The notes: generated by a model not told the origin, from the letters alone. Numbered from the stretch's first letter, positions 55,068 through 64,000 are shown. The stretch: DNA of 64,000 nt from Lelliottia wanjuensis (GCF_030238365.1 NZ_JASSOT010000001.1:372001-436000), one strand, 5' to 3'. Numbers and translations are program-made.

Positions 55068-56057
55068 ATGAAACTCGCGGTATATAGCACAAAACAGTAC
55101 GATAAAAAGTATCTGCAACATGTTAACGAGGCTTACGGATTCGAGCTCGAATTTTTTGACTTTCTGTTGACCGAAAAAACCGCCAAAACGGCGAACGGAT
55201 GCGAAGCGGTGTGTATTTTCGTCAACGACGACGGCAGCCGTCCGGTGCTGGAAGAGCTGAAAAAGCACGGCGTGAAGTACATCGCGCTGCGCTGTGCGGG
55301 CTTTAACAACGTCGATCTGGACGCGGCGAAAGAGCTGGGTCTGAAAGTGGTGCGCGTCCCGGCCTACTCCCCGGAAGCGGTGGCGGAACATGCCATCGGC
55401 ATGATGATGTCCCTCAACCGACGTATTCACCGCGCCTATCAGCGCACCCGTGATGCCAACTTCTCTCTCGAAGGGCTTACCGGCTTTACCATGTACGGTA
55501 AAACGGCGGGCGTGATCGGCACCGGTAAAATCGGCGTTGCGGCGCTGCGGATCCTGAAAGGTTTCGGGATGCGTCTGCTGGCGTTTGATCCGTACCCAAG
55601 CGCAGCGGCCCTGGAGCTGGGCGTGGAGTATGTCGATCTGCCGACCCTGCTTTCCGAATCCGACGTTATCTCCCTGCACTGCCCGCTGACCGCAGAAAAC
55701 TATCACCTGCTGAATCAAAGCGCGTTTGAGCAGATGAAAGACGGCGTGATGATCATTAACACCAGCCGTGGCGGTCTGATCGATTCGCAGGCGGCGATTG
55801 AAGCCCTGAAAACGCAGAAAATCGGCGCGCTGGGGATGGACGTGTACGAGAACGAACGCGATCTGTTCTTTGAAGACAAGTCTAACGACGTGATTCAGGA
55901 TGACGTGTTCCGCCGTCTGTCCGCCTGCCACAACGTGCTGTTTACCGGGCACCAGGCGTTTTTGACCGCTGAGGCGCTGATCAGTATTTCGGAAACGACG
56001 CTCGGGAATCTTAAGCAGCTCGAGAACGGCGAAGATTGTCCGAACGAAGTGGCTTAG
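55068..56057 (+). CDS. ldhA: Fermentative D-lactate dehydrogenase LdhA
   Basis: LdhA reduces pyruvate to D-lactate with NADH during fermentation. The 329-residue D-2-hydroxyacid dehydrogenase begins MKLAVYSTKQYDKKYLQ, with the NAD-binding GVIGTGKIGVAALRIL motif, the active-site Arg in NTSRGGLIDSQA, Glu in YENERDLFFED and His in TGHQAFLT. GGAGAAAG precedes the ATG. It diverges from ydbH as in E. coli. Confidence 0.98.
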   Translation: MKLAVYSTKQYDKKYLQHVNEAYGFELEFFDFLLTEKTAKTANGCEAVCIFVNDDGSRPVLEELKKHGVKYIALRCAGFNNVDLDAAKELGLKVVRVPAYSPEAVAEHAIGMMMSLNRRIHRAYQRTRDANFSLEGLTGFTMYGKTAGVIGTGKIGVAALRILKGFGMRLLAFDPYPSAAALELGVEYVDLPTLLSESDVISLHCPLTAENYHLLNQSAFEQMKDGVMIINTSRGGLIDSQAAIEALKTQKIGALGMDVYENERDLFFEDKSNDVIQDDVFRRLSACHNVLFTGHQAFLTAEALISISETTLGNLKQLENGEDCPNEVA

Positions 56058-56075
56058 GCATTAGCGAGCGCAGTT

Positions 56076-56184
56076 CCCCCTCACCCTAGCCCTCTCCCTC
56101 AAGGGAGAGGGAACCGCTCGGAGTTCTCCCTCAAGTACGGACCGGTTTTCTCCCTCTCCCCGTGGGAGAGGGTCGGGGTGAGGG
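56076..56184. repeat. GC-rich palindromic intergenic repeat (box C-like), copy 2
   Basis: Arms CCCCCTCACCCTAGCCCTCT and CTCTCCCCGTGGGAGAGGG-TCGGGGTGAGGG bracket a middle that itself contains CTCTCCCTCAAGGGAGAGGG. It is the same repeat family as at 31277-31360, in a longer form (109 bp). It lies between the convergent ldhA and dcp genes and could act as a bidirectional transcription end. Confidence 0.75.
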
Positions 56185-56201
56185 CACCAGACCGCAGAAT
56201 G

Positions 56202-58232
56202 CTACTCGCTCAACCCACGATTCTTCAACATCGGCTCGATCAACGGATCGTGCCCTCGCCAATCGCGGTACAAGGCTTCCAGATCGCTGCTGTTTCCGCG
56301 CGACAAAATCGCCTCACGGAATCTCTGCCCGTTTTCACGCGTTAACCCGCCCTGCTCGACAAACCACTGATAGCCGTCGTCGGCCAGCATCTGCGTCCAC
56401 AGATAGGCGTAGTACCCCGCCGCATAGCCGCCGCCGAAAATGTGCGCGAAATAGCTGCTGCGATAGCGTGGTGGTACGGCAGGCAGGTCCAGCCCCTCTT
56501 TTTTCAGCGCCGCGGATTCAAACGTATCAACATCCGCAACATTTTCCTGCGCCCCAATGCCGTGCCAGTTCATGTCCAGCAGCGCGGCGCTCAGCAGCTC
56601 CGTCATGTCGTAACCTTTGTTGAACTGCGTCGCGCTGAGCATTTTCTCGCGCAGGGCATCCGGCATCGGCTCGCCGGTCTGATAGTGACGGGCATAGTGG
56701 GCGAACACCTGCGGATGGCTGGCCCAGTGCTCGTTAATTTGCGACGGGAATTCCACAAAATCGCGCGGCGTGTTGGTCCCGGAAAGCGTGGCGAAGCGCT
56801 GATCGGCAAACAGACCGTGCAGCGTATGGCCGAACTCGTGGAACAGGGTGATCACATCATCCCAGGAGAGCAGCGCCGCCTGGCCCGCGGCGGGTTTCTG
56901 GTAGTTGCAGACGTTGTAGATCACCGGACGCGCGGTGAATTCGTGAGATTGCTCGACGAAATTCCCCATCCACGCCCCGCCGCCTTTGGAATCCCGCGCG
57001 AAGAAATCACCGTAGAACAGCGCCATGCCTTCCCCGGTGTGGTCGAAGATCTCCCAGACGCGCACGTCCGGGTGGTAAACCGGAATATCGAAACGCTCGA
57101 CAAAGCGAATGCCGAACAGCTGGCTGGCTGCCCAGAACACACCGTCGCGCAGAGTGGTGTCCAGCGCAAAATAGGGTTTGATCTGCGACTCATCGAGAGC
57201 GTATTTCTCCAGACGCACGCGCTCGGCGTAGTACGCCCAGTCCCAGGCCTGAACGCTGAAGCCTCCCTCAATGACTTTCTGGATATCCGCCTGTTCGCGC
57301 TCGGCACGCGCCCTTGCGGCCGGAACAATTCCGCGCATAAATTTCAGCGCCGCATCAGGCGTTTTCGCCATTTGATCGGCGGTGCTCCAGCTGGCGTAGC
57401 TGTCGAACCCCAGCAGCTCTGCGCGGCGGGCGCGCAGTTGTGCCAGCCTGATCACGATTTCGCGAGTGTCGTTTTCGTCGCCCTTTTGGGTGCGAATCCA
57501 GCCTGCTTTGAACAAATTTTCCCGCGTCTGACGATCGTTAAGCGCCGCCAGCGCCGGTTGTTGCGTGGTATTGAGCAACGGAATCAACCAGCGATCGGCC
57601 AGCCCTTTTTCAGCGGCGGCACGCGCGGCAGTCGCAATTTCATCCTCGCTTAGGCCGTCAAGCTGATGAACATGATCCACCACCAGACCGCCCGCTTTGT
57701 CGGCGGCCAGCAGCCGCTGGTTGAACTGGCTGGTGAGCGACGCCGCTTCGGTGTTTAGCGCTTTGAGCTCCGCTTTTTGTTCATCGGTGAGCTGTGCGCC
57801 CGCCAGAATAAAGCGCTGGTGGAGCTCTTCCACCAGCCTGCGCGACTCTGCATCCAGAGAATCGCGCCCTTCCCATACCGACTCCACGCGGGCAAACAGC
57901 GTGTTATTGAGCCAGATATCGTTGGACAGCCCCGCCAGCTCGGTGGAGAACGCTTCGTCGAGCTCCTGTAAATAGTCGTTGGTATGCGCCGAGGTCATGG
58001 CGAAAAACACGCTGCTGACGCGGGAAAGCATCGCGCCGCTTTTTTCCAGCGCCAGAATGGTATTGGCGAAATCGGGTGAGGCGGCGTTGGCAATAATGGC
58101 ATCAATTTCTGCGCGCTTCTGGCGCATCGCCTCGTCAAACGCCGGGCGGTAGTGGCTCTCTTCGATGAGATCGAATCGAGGCGCCTGATAAGGCAATACG
58201 CTCACTTCAAAAAACGGATTGGAAAACGACAT
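56202..58232 (-). CDS. dcp: Peptidyl-dipeptidase Dcp (M3 family)
   Basis: Dcp removes C-terminal dipeptides from peptides in cytosol or periplasm. The 676-residue enzyme shows the zinc motif HEFGH (residues 465-469, within TLFHEFGHTLHGLFADQ) and the third ligand region downstream, with the M3 C-terminal pattern FAHIFGGGYAAGYYAYLW. I chose the ATG at 58232 (MSFSNPFFEVS); the longer frame runs into the ydfG promoter. It diverges from ydfG, as in E. coli. Confidence 0.96.
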   Translation of the reverse strand: MSFSNPFFEVSVLPYQAPRFDLIEESHYRPAFDEAMRQKRAEIDAIIANAASPDFANTILALEKSGAMLSRVSSVFFAMTSAHTNDYLQELDEAFSTELAGLSNDIWLNNTLFARVESVWEGRDSLDAESRRLVEELHQRFILAGAQLTDEQKAELKALNTEAASLTSQFNQRLLAADKAGGLVVDHVHQLDGLSEDEIATAARAAAEKGLADRWLIPLLNTTQQPALAALNDRQTRENLFKAGWIRTQKGDENDTREIVIRLAQLRARRAELLGFDSYASWSTADQMAKTPDAALKFMRGIVPAARARAEREQADIQKVIEGGFSVQAWDWAYYAERVRLEKYALDESQIKPYFALDTTLRDGVFWAASQLFGIRFVERFDIPVYHPDVRVWEIFDHTGEGMALFYGDFFARDSKGGGAWMGNFVEQSHEFTARPVIYNVCNYQKPAAGQAALLSWDDVITLFHEFGHTLHGLFADQRFATLSGTNTPRDFVEFPSQINEHWASHPQVFAHYARHYQTGEPMPDALREKMLSATQFNKGYDMTELLSAALLDMNWHGIGAQENVADVDTFESAALKKEGLDLPAVPPRYRSSYFAHIFGGGYAAGYYAYLWTQMLADDGYQWFVEQGGLTRENGQRFREAILSRGNSSDLEALYRDWRGHDPLIEPMLKNRGLSE

Positions 58233-58387
58233 CGTTGACTCCTGGGCACACAATAATCCACCCAGAGTAGGACAGGCCGCGGCGGGCTGCAATGCTTCGC
58301 ATACGTCAGGTAACAAAAGTCGTCTTAACGCACTCCCCACCAGCATGCTATGGTTACACAACACAAAAAGCGTTGAGGAACAGTGAG

Positions 58388-59134
58388 ATGATCGTATTAG
58401 TTACCGGGGCAACGGCGGGTTTTGGTGAAAGCATCACGCGTCGCTTCGTCGCCAACGGACACAAAGTGATTGCAACGGGCCGTCGTCAGGAGCGTTTGCA
58501 GGAGCTGAAAGATGAGCTCGGCGACAGCATTTTGACCGCACAGCTTGACGTGCGTAATCGTGCGGCCATTGAAGAGATGCTCGCCAACCTGCCCGCAGAG
58601 TGGCGCGCCATTGATATTCTGGTGAACAACGCCGGGCTGGCGCTGGGTCTGGAGCCTGCGCACAAAGCCAGCGTGGAAGACTGGGAAAACATGATCGACA
58701 CCAACAACAAAGGTCTGGTGTACATGACCCGCGCGGTGCTGCCGGGCATGGTTGAACGTAATCGTGGGCATGTGATCAACATCGGTTCGACCGCAGGAAG
58801 CTGGCCTTATGCGGGCGGGAACGTGTACGGGGCGACCAAAGCCTTTGTGCGTCAGTTCAGCCTGAATCTGCGCACCGACCTGCACGGCACGGCGATCCGC
58901 GTGACGGATATCGAGCCGGGTCTGGTGGGCGGGACCGAGTTCTCCAACGTGCGTTTCAAAGGTGACGATGCGAAAGCAGGCAAAACCTATGAAAACACCG
59001 AGGCCCTGACGCCGGAAGATGTGGCCGAAACCGTCTGGTGGGTCGCGACGCTGCCAAAACGCGTCAACATCAACACCGTGGAAATGATGCCTGTCAGCCA
59101 GAGCTTTGCCGGTTTAAGCGTGCATCGCGGCTGA
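58388..59134 (+). CDS. ydfG: NADP-dependent 3-hydroxy acid dehydrogenase YdfG
   Basis: YdfG is a short-chain dehydrogenase that oxidises serine, L-allo-threonine and 3-hydroxypropionate-type substrates and removes malonic semialdehyde. The 248-residue protein has VTGATAGFGESITRRF (NADP site), the catalytic YGATKAF Tyr/Lys pair and NNAGLALG. I chose the ATG at 58388, after GAGGAACAGTG. Confidence 0.96.
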   Translation: MIVLVTGATAGFGESITRRFVANGHKVIATGRRQERLQELKDELGDSILTAQLDVRNRAAIEEMLANLPAEWRAIDILVNNAGLALGLEPAHKASVEDWENMIDTNNKGLVYMTRAVLPGMVERNRGHVINIGSTAGSWPYAGGNVYGATKAFVRQFSLNLRTDLHGTAIRVTDIEPGLVGGTEFSNVRFKGDDAKAGKTYENTEALTPEDVAETVWWVATLPKRVNINTVEMMPVSQSFAGLSVHRG

Positions 59135-59225
59135 TCCTTCCCTGCCCGGCCTGCGGGTCGGGTATGGGATGCCCTGCAAAAGAATGGTAGTATTAGAGCG
59201 TTAACTCTTTGAGAAACCACATCCC

Positions 59226-59912
59226 ATGGCCGCCGAATCGCAACTGAACCCTACCCAGCCTGTTAATCAGCAAATTTATCGCATTTTACGGCGTGATATC
59301 GTTCATTGCCTGATCCCGCCGGGCACCCCGCTCTCTGAAAAAGAGGTTTCGGTTCGCTTCGACGTATCGCGTCAGCCGGTTCGTGAAGCCTTTATCAAAC
59401 TGGCCGAAAACGGTCTGATTCAGATCCGCCCCCAGCGCGGCAGCTACGTGAATAAAATTTCCCTCTCGCAGGTGCGCAACGGCTGTTTCGTCCGTCAGGC
59501 GATCGAGTGCGCGGTGGTGCGCCGGGCGGCATCGCTGGTTGACGATCATCAGTGCTACCTGCTGGAACAGAATCTCCACCAGCAGCGGATTGCGATTGAA
59601 CGTAAGCAGCTGAATGACTTTTTCCAGCTCGACGACGAATTCCATCAGAAGCTGGCGCAAATTGCCGACTGTCAGCTGGCGTGGGACACCATTGAAAATA
59701 TTAAAGCGACGATGGACCGCGTTCGCTATATGAGCCTCGATCACGTCTCGCCGCCGGAAATGCTGCTGCGTCAACACCACGATATATTCGCCGCGCTGGA
59801 AAAGCGCGACGGTGACGCAGTCGTTAAAGCGATGACCGTGCATTTGCAGGAAATTGGTGAGTCGGTGCAGCTTATTCGCCAGGAAAATAGTGACTGGTTT
59901 TCGGAAGATTAA
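59226..59912 (+). CDS. rspR: GntR-family regulator RspR (YdfH)
   Basis: The 228-residue protein has an N-terminal GntR winged helix ([39 protein letters not shown]) and a C-terminal FCD ligand-binding domain ([40 protein letters not shown]). E. coli RspR represses rspAB, a starvation-linked sugar-acid operon. The sugar-acid dehydrogenase ydfI and transporter ydfJ lie to its right and may be co-regulated. Confidence 0.93.
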   Translation: MAAESQLNPTQPVNQQIYRILRRDIVHCLIPPGTPLSEKEVSVRFDVSRQPVREAFIKLAENGLIQIRPQRGSYVNKISLSQVRNGCFVRQAIECAVVRRAASLVDDHQCYLLEQNLHQQRIAIERKQLNDFFQLDDEFHQKLAQIADCQLAWDTIENIKATMDRVRYMSLDHVSPPEMLLRQHHDIFAALEKRDGDAVVKAMTVHLQEIGESVQLIRQENSDWFSED

Positions 59913-59918
59913 TCATGA

Positions 59919-59947
59919 CCGCACCCCGACTGTATTCCGGGATGCGG
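59919..59947. terminator. Hairpin between convergent rspR and uspF
   Basis: CCGCA-CCCCG pairs with CGGGA-TGCGG with one mismatch and an 8-10 nt loop, between two converging stops. No T-tract follows on either strand, so it may only be an mRNA-stabilising stem. Confidence 0.45.
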
Positions 59948-59955
59948 CGTAAGAA

Positions 59956-60387
59956 TTAACGCACGACTAAGACCGGTATTTTGGCGTAGCGGATAACAGA
60001 TTCCGCATTAGAGCCGAGTAAGTGGCTGGATATTCCCGGCGTCTTTGAGCCGATCACAATCACCTCATAATCCTCTTTATTACTGATACTGATAATCTCA
60101 TCGCGGACATTACCGAAGCGCACTTCGGTGCGAATATTCTCCGGCGCGATATCAAATAACCGTTTTAATTCATTCATCTTTTTCTCTGACTCAGCGATCA
60201 TATAGGCCTCAAACTTTTTGATGTCAGAGTTGAAGCCGCGCAGCAACGAACGGCTGCTGAGCGGCAGGATATTCAGCAAGGTGATGGTGGCGTTATCCGC
60301 CTTCGCGAGGAACTCGGCGTGGCGCACTGCTTTATCGCTGAGGTTCATTTCAAATACATCAACAGGCATTAATATTTTCTTGTACAT
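59956..60387 (-). CDS. uspF: Universal stress protein (UspF-like)
   Basis: The 143-residue protein has the Usp fold pattern: MYKKILMPVDVFEMNLSDKA at the start and the ATP-binding-type VIGSKTPGISSHLLGSNAES near the end, finishing with IPVLVVR. UspF and UspG are the closest E. coli relatives; they bind nucleotide and affect adhesion and stress survival. I chose the ATG at 60387 (preceded by AAGGAAGGGCTT). The choice between UspF and UspG is not certain. Confidence 0.85.
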   Translation of the reverse strand: MYKKILMPVDVFEMNLSDKAVRHAEFLAKADNATITLLNILPLSSRSLLRGFNSDIKKFEAYMIAESEKKMNELKRLFDIAPENIRTEVRFGNVRDEIISISNKEDYEVIVIGSKTPGISSHLLGSNAESVIRYAKIPVLVVR

Positions 60388-60567
60388 AAGCCCTTCCTTA
60401 TCCAAATAAAATAATTACTTATCTGACTTAAGAGTGACATGGCTATTTGAAACAAAGGCTAAACCGTTCACTGGCGGAACTATCAATAAACGAAAACAAT
60501 TGTCCGTTTTGTCAATTTGCGTCGGCGCGGGTCAGCGCGGATAAAATGCAGACAAAAAAGTGTGAGC

Positions 60568-60581
60568 TTGATCAAAAACAA
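60568..60581 (+). promoter_or_regulatory. FNR-like site upstream of ydfZ
   Basis: TTGAT-CAAA-AACAA matches the FNR consensus TTGAT-N4-ATCAA at nine of ten bases. A candidate -10 TATTTA lies at 60604-60609, placing the site close to -41.5, the class II activation position. E. coli ydfZ is, as I recall, strongly FNR-activated in the absence of oxygen, which supports the site. Confidence 0.6.
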
Positions 60582-60671
60582 AAAAATGTTGTCGCAAGAG
60601 GCGTATTTATATTCTCCCGTCAGCGGCTGCAAAAAGAGAGCCGTGATGTGTAGAGAAGAGGAGAAATAACC

Positions 60672-60875
60672 ATGATGACTTACGATCGCAACCGCAACGC
60701 TATTACCACCGGCAGCCGAGTGATGATTAACGGCACCGGCCACACCGGAATTATCCGCGCTATCCATGCCGAAGGTCTGGATGCCGCGCAGGTTCGCCGC
60801 AGCAAAACGGTTGAAGTGGAAGGTTGTGAAGGCAAGTTCGAACCGATTGAACTGATTCGTCTTGGCATGCACTGA
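60672..60875 (+). CDS. ydfZ: Small selenium-associated protein YdfZ
   Basis: The 67-residue protein starts [20 protein letters not shown] and ends ELIRLGMH, matching E. coli YdfZ along its length. It is reported to carry loosely bound selenium; its role is unknown. It has one Cys in [15 protein letters not shown] precedes the ATG, and an FNR-like site is upstream, so anaerobic induction is likely. Confidence 0.92.
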   Translation: MMTYDRNRNAITTGSRVMINGTGHTGIIRAIHAEGLDAAQVRRSKTVEVEGCEGKFEPIELIRLGMH

Positions 60876-60886
60876 GTGTGCAATGA

Positions 60887-60910
60887 CATGCCGCCGCACG
60901 CGGCGGCATG
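60887..60910. terminator. Hairpin between convergent ydfZ and ydfI
   Basis: CATGCCGCCG and its exact complement CGGCGGCATG flank a CACG loop between the two convergent genes. The stem is strong, but no T-tract follows, so it may terminate weakly or only protect the mRNA ends. Confidence 0.6.
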
Positions 60911-60918
60911 ATAAGAGA

Positions 60919-62394
60919 TTACTTCTGAGAAAGTACCTGCGCCACGGTCGCCTTCGCGCCCTGCTCCAGCAACATCTTGTACGCGCTCATGACCGCATCC
61001 ACAAAGCGGGCTTCCAGCGGCAGTTCATTGCCGAAAATCGCCTCGATACCTAACAGCGCTTTCACGCGGCTTTCGCCCTCTGCGCTACCGTTAACCGCCG
61101 CCTGAATGGTGGTCAGCAGCGGATCGCAAACTTCAATCGCGTTTCCGCTTTCATCCACACCGCCGACATAACGCATCCAGCCTGCTACGCCCAGCGCCAG
61201 CAGCGGGAAACTGTGCTGATGCGCCAGATGCCAGCGCACAGAATCGAGCATACGTTGCGGTAACTTCTGGCTGCCGTCCATCGCGATTTGCCAGGTGCGA
61301 TGACGCAGCGCCGGATTGCTGTAGCGCTCGATAAGCAAATCAGCGTAACGGGCCAGATCAACACCCTTCACTTTCAGGGTTGGCGCCTGTTCGTTCAGCA
61401 TTAACGCATGCGCGGCATGACGATAATTCTCGTCTTCCATACAGTCGTTGATGTGCTGATAGCCCGCCAGGTAGCCGAGATAGGCGAGGAAAGAGTGGCT
61501 GCCGTTGAGCATGCGCAGTTTCATCTCTTCGAACGGGATCACGTCTGCCACCAGCTCAGCACCCGCTTTTTCCCACTCAGGACGCCCGGCGACAAAGTTG
61601 TCTTCCACCACCCACTGGCGGAAGGGTTCGCAGGCTACGCCAGCCGGGTCGCGCACGCCGGTAATGTGTTCGATTTTATCCAGCGTTTCGGCGGTAACAG
61701 CAGGAACAATACGATCCACCATCGTCGACGGGAACGTTACGTTCGCTTCGATCCAGTCTGCCAGTTCAGCGTTGACGGCGCGGGCATAGGCGCAGGTGAC
61801 GTTACACATCACATGGCCGTTCTCCGGCATGTTGTCGCAGGACATCACGCTGAACGCCGGTAAACCTGCCGCTTTGCGGCGTGCCAGGGCTTCAACCACG
61901 ACGCCGGGCGCAGATTTTGGCTGATGCGGGTTTTGCAGATCGGCGGCGATCAGCGGGTGATCGAGCATCAGCTGGCCGGTCGCCGGGGCGTGGCAGTAGC
62001 CTTTTTCGGTAATGGTGAGCGAGACAATCGCCACCTGCGGCTCGCACATAGCGGCCAGCACGCTTTCCAGACCATCCACCTGCGCGTGAAGCGCCTTTTT
62101 CACGACGCCGACCACGCGTGCGGTCCAGGCGTCGGCAGACATTTCTGCCACGGTATAGAGGTTATCCTGGGCCTTAAGATCGGCAATCTGCTGCTCGCCG
62201 CCAATCAGGTTCACTTCGGTGTAGCCCCAGTCGCTGCCGTGTTCAGCCGCGAGGATATCGGTATAAACCGCCTGATGGGCACGGTGGAATGCGCCAAAAC
62301 CAAGGTGCACGATGCGAGGCACCAGGTTGTTACGGTCGTAGGCAGGAAGTGACGCTTTGGCATTCAACAATTTATTATTCATGAGGAGGCTCAT
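60919..62394 (-). CDS. ydfI: Mannitol-dehydrogenase-family oxidoreductase YdfI
   Basis: YdfI belongs to the mannitol/fructuronate reductase family and probably interconverts a ketosugar acid and its alcohol with NAD. The 491-residue protein shows [45 protein letters not shown] and [20 protein letters not shown], all family hallmarks. The start could be the ATG at 62394 or 62382 ([11 protein letters not shown]). Neither has a Shine-Dalgarno sequence; the leader instead carries repeated CTCCTCA. It follows ydfJ in the same direction (130 bp). Confidence 0.93.
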   Translation of the reverse strand: MSLLMNNKLLNAKASLPAYDRNNLVPRIVHLGFGAFHRAHQAVYTDILAAEHGSDWGYTEVNLIGGEQQIADLKAQDNLYTVAEMSADAWTARVVGVVKKALHAQVDGLESVLAAMCEPQVAIVSLTITEKGYCHAPATGQLMLDHPLIAADLQNPHQPKSAPGVVVEALARRKAAGLPAFSVMSCDNMPENGHVMCNVTCAYARAVNAELADWIEANVTFPSTMVDRIVPAVTAETLDKIEHITGVRDPAGVACEPFRQWVVEDNFVAGRPEWEKAGAELVADVIPFEEMKLRMLNGSHSFLAYLGYLAGYQHINDCMEDENYRHAAHALMLNEQAPTLKVKGVDLARYADLLIERYSNPALRHRTWQIAMDGSQKLPQRMLDSVRWHLAHQHSFPLLALGVAGWMRYVGGVDESGNAIEVCDPLLTTIQAAVNGSAEGESRVKALLGIEAIFGNELPLEARFVDAVMSAYKMLLEQGAKATVAQVLSQK

Positions 62395-62524
62395 TTTAGT
62401 GAGGAGTCGTCGAATCTGAGGAGGTAGACCATCTCACGCAATTGGTATGACATCTTTGATTTCCATCAACTACCATACAAGAAGAGAAGAAAAGGCGGGA
62501 TCGACCTTCCCGCCCTCCTCACAC

Positions 62525-63895
62525 TTACAGATTCACCCTGTGGCCCAGAGGCACCTCGGAAACCGCTTTTTCGGCGGCGTCTTCTGCGAGGCTCAGATCG
62601 CGGTCGCGCACTTCCGGCATCAGCACGGCTGACACCAGACCAATGACGGAATAGACCACCATCATCGCCACAATCGGCCACCAGGATCCGGTCATGTTAC
62701 AGAAAATCCCCGCCAGCACCGGGCCGAAACCGACCGCCACCAGACCGCCGGCCTCTTTCGAAATCGCCATACGGGTAAAGCGATTGCGCGAGCCAAACAT
62801 CTCCGCCATGGTGATGTTTTCCAGCGCGAACAGCCCCAGCACCGCAAAGTTATGGATAACGATGATCGACAGCATGATCACCCCCGGACTGTAGCTTTTA
62901 TCGACGATAATCGACAGCATCGGGTACGCCAGGATAATGGCGGAGATGTTGAGCAGAATGTACGGCAAACGGCGCCCGACTTTATCCGACAGCCAGCCCA
63001 GCAGCGGGATGGAGATAAACCCGAGAATGGAGCTGATCATCAGCGCGTCGGTCGGGATGCTTTTATTAAACAGCAGCGTCTGCACCAGATAGCCCGCCAG
63101 GAAGGTCTGGATCAGACCCGAGTTTCCCGCCTGACCAAAACGCAGCCCCGTCGCCAGCCAGAAGGATTTGCTTTTGAACATCGCGCCAAGGGAGGTTTCT
63201 TCCGCCGTCACCACCGGGCTGCTTTCGTCGTTCACCTTCTCAAACACCGGACTCTCTTTGAGGTTCATTCGCAGCCAGATGGCGAAGATCATCACCACCA
63301 CGCTTGCGAGGAACGGCACGCGCCAGCCCCAGGCCACCAGCTCTTCGCGGTCAAGAGCAAAGAACATCACCGCCCAGATCGCCGTGGCGCTCAGGGTGCC
63401 GCAGTTGGTGCCCATCGCCACCAGGGACGAAATAATGCCGCGTTTGCCCTTCGGCGCGTACTCCGCCAGCATGGTTCCCGCGCCGGAAATCTCGGCTCCC
63501 GCGCCCAGCCCCTGGATAATACGCAGCGTCACCAGCAGCACCGGGGCAAAAATCCCGATCTGTGCGTAGGTCGGCAGGACGCCAATCAGCGTGGTGCAGA
63601 TCCCCATCATGGTGATGGTGATAAACAGCACCTTTTTACGCCCGATGCGGTCGCCCATTTTGCCGAAGATAAAGGCCCCGACGATGCGCGCAATATAGCC
63701 CGCGCCGTAAGTCCCCATCGCCAGAATCAACGCCATCGCGGCGGACTGCTCCGGGAAGAAGATCTCGTGAAAGACCAGCGCCGCACCCAGCGAATAGAGC
63801 TGGAAATCCATGAATTCCAGCGCGGTGCCGAGCCAGCCGGACACCGCGGCTTTCACCAGATCCGACGTCGTTCTTTGAGGTTGTGTCTGAGTCAT
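62525..63895 (-). CDS. ydfJ: MFS transporter YdfJ (metabolite:H+ symporter type)
   Basis: The 456-residue transporter has 12 predicted membrane helices and the metabolite:H+ symporter signature: ALEFMDFQLYSLG in helix 1, GKMGDRIGRKKVLFITI in loop 2-3, and GAGAEISGAGTMLAEYAPKG. I chose the ATG at 63895 (MTQTQPQRTTSD). With ydfI it forms a probable uptake-and-oxidation pair for a sugar acid. The frame is complete here. Its promoter region is cut by the right window edge about 100 bp upstream. Confidence 0.92.
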   Translation of the reverse strand: MTQTQPQRTTSDLVKAAVSGWLGTALEFMDFQLYSLGAALVFHEIFFPEQSAAMALILAMGTYGAGYIARIVGAFIFGKMGDRIGRKKVLFITITMMGICTTLIGVLPTYAQIGIFAPVLLVTLRIIQGLGAGAEISGAGTMLAEYAPKGKRGIISSLVAMGTNCGTLSATAIWAVMFFALDREELVAWGWRVPFLASVVVMIFAIWLRMNLKESPVFEKVNDESSPVVTAEETSLGAMFKSKSFWLATGLRFGQAGNSGLIQTFLAGYLVQTLLFNKSIPTDALMISSILGFISIPLLGWLSDKVGRRLPYILLNISAIILAYPMLSIIVDKSYSPGVIMLSIIVIHNFAVLGLFALENITMAEMFGSRNRFTRMAISKEAGGLVAVGFGPVLAGIFCNMTGSWWPIVAMMVVYSVIGLVSAVLMPEVRDRDLSLAEDAAEKAVSEVPLGHRVNL

Positions 63896-64000
63896 AATGG
63901 CTATCTCTGAATGTAGGTAAGATGCGTACCACTTAGCCGCGTTTGTTGTTATTGGCCGAACGTGAGCAAGACCTTGCAGCACTGCCGCTGGTCTTTCTCA

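Noticed and set aside
1-64000. CRISPR arrays, insertion sequences and rRNA or tRNA genes
   Set aside because: No regularly spaced repeats, transposase frames or recognisable structural RNA genes were found in the window.

Overview
The window is chromosomal DNA from a member of the Enterobacteriaceae. The right half (about 29.0-63.9 kb) follows Escherichia coli gene order almost gene for gene: paaY-paaX-paaKJIHGFEDCBA / paaZ / tynA / feaB / feaR / ydbL-ynbE-ydbH / ldhA, then dcp / ydfG / rspR(ydfH) / ydfZ / ydfI / ydfJ. The protein sequences are close to, but clearly different from, those of E. coli. That fits an Enterobacter, Lelliottia, Leclercia or Kluyvera-like genome; the genus cannot be fixed from the sequence alone.

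Left third (1-28.5 kb): a type VI secretion system (T6SS) in two divergent arms around an AT-rich intergenic region (18.72-19.14 kb). The minus-strand arm reads clpV, then a chaperone-usher fimbrial operon (major pilin, chaperone, usher, minor pilin), then tssB, tssC, hcp, tssJ, tssK, tssL with an OmpA domain, tssM and vgrG (cut by the window edge). The plus-strand arm is a tightly coupled operon: tssF, tssG, tssA, a two-domain fimbrial tip adhesin, a GT60-type glycosyltransferase with a DSH motif, a small DotU-like protein, a TagL-like OmpA-domain inner-membrane protein and a DUF1795 (EagR/DcrB-like) protein. The operon ends at a 16-bp perfect-stem terminator shared with a convergent LuxR-type regulator. 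The only adhesin that could complete the fimbria is therefore encoded on the other strand, inside the T6SS operon. This woven T6SS/fimbria/glycosyltransferase locus is the most interesting part of the window. No tssE and no PAAR gene are visible.

Middle (28.5-31.4 kb): an AT-rich stretch, the zinc-ribbon protein YnfU, a CspA-family cold-shock protein, and then the start of the phenylacetate region.

Phenylacetate and aromatic-amine catabolism (29.7-52.2 kb): TynA oxidises phenylethylamine or tyramine in the periplasm, FeaB oxidises the resulting aldehyde to phenylacetate, PaaK makes phenylacetyl-CoA, PaaABCDE epoxidises the ring, PaaG isomerises it, PaaZ opens it, and PaaFHJ carry out beta-oxidation to succinyl-CoA and acetyl-CoA. 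PaaI and PaaY are thioesterases; PaaX and FeaR are the regulators. Between tynA and feaB sit an alkylsulfatase and a membrane diguanylate cyclase that are not at this place in E. coli. Two related GC-rich palindromic repeats (31.3 and 56.1 kb) lie at the two ends of the paaX-to-ldhA block.

Right end (52-64 kb): the YdbH-YnbE-YdbL envelope lipid-transport system, D-lactate dehydrogenase, dipeptidyl carboxypeptidase Dcp, and the ydfG-rspR-uspF-ydfZ-ydfI-ydfJ group. The last is a sugar-acid dehydrogenase and transporter set next to the GntR regulator RspR.
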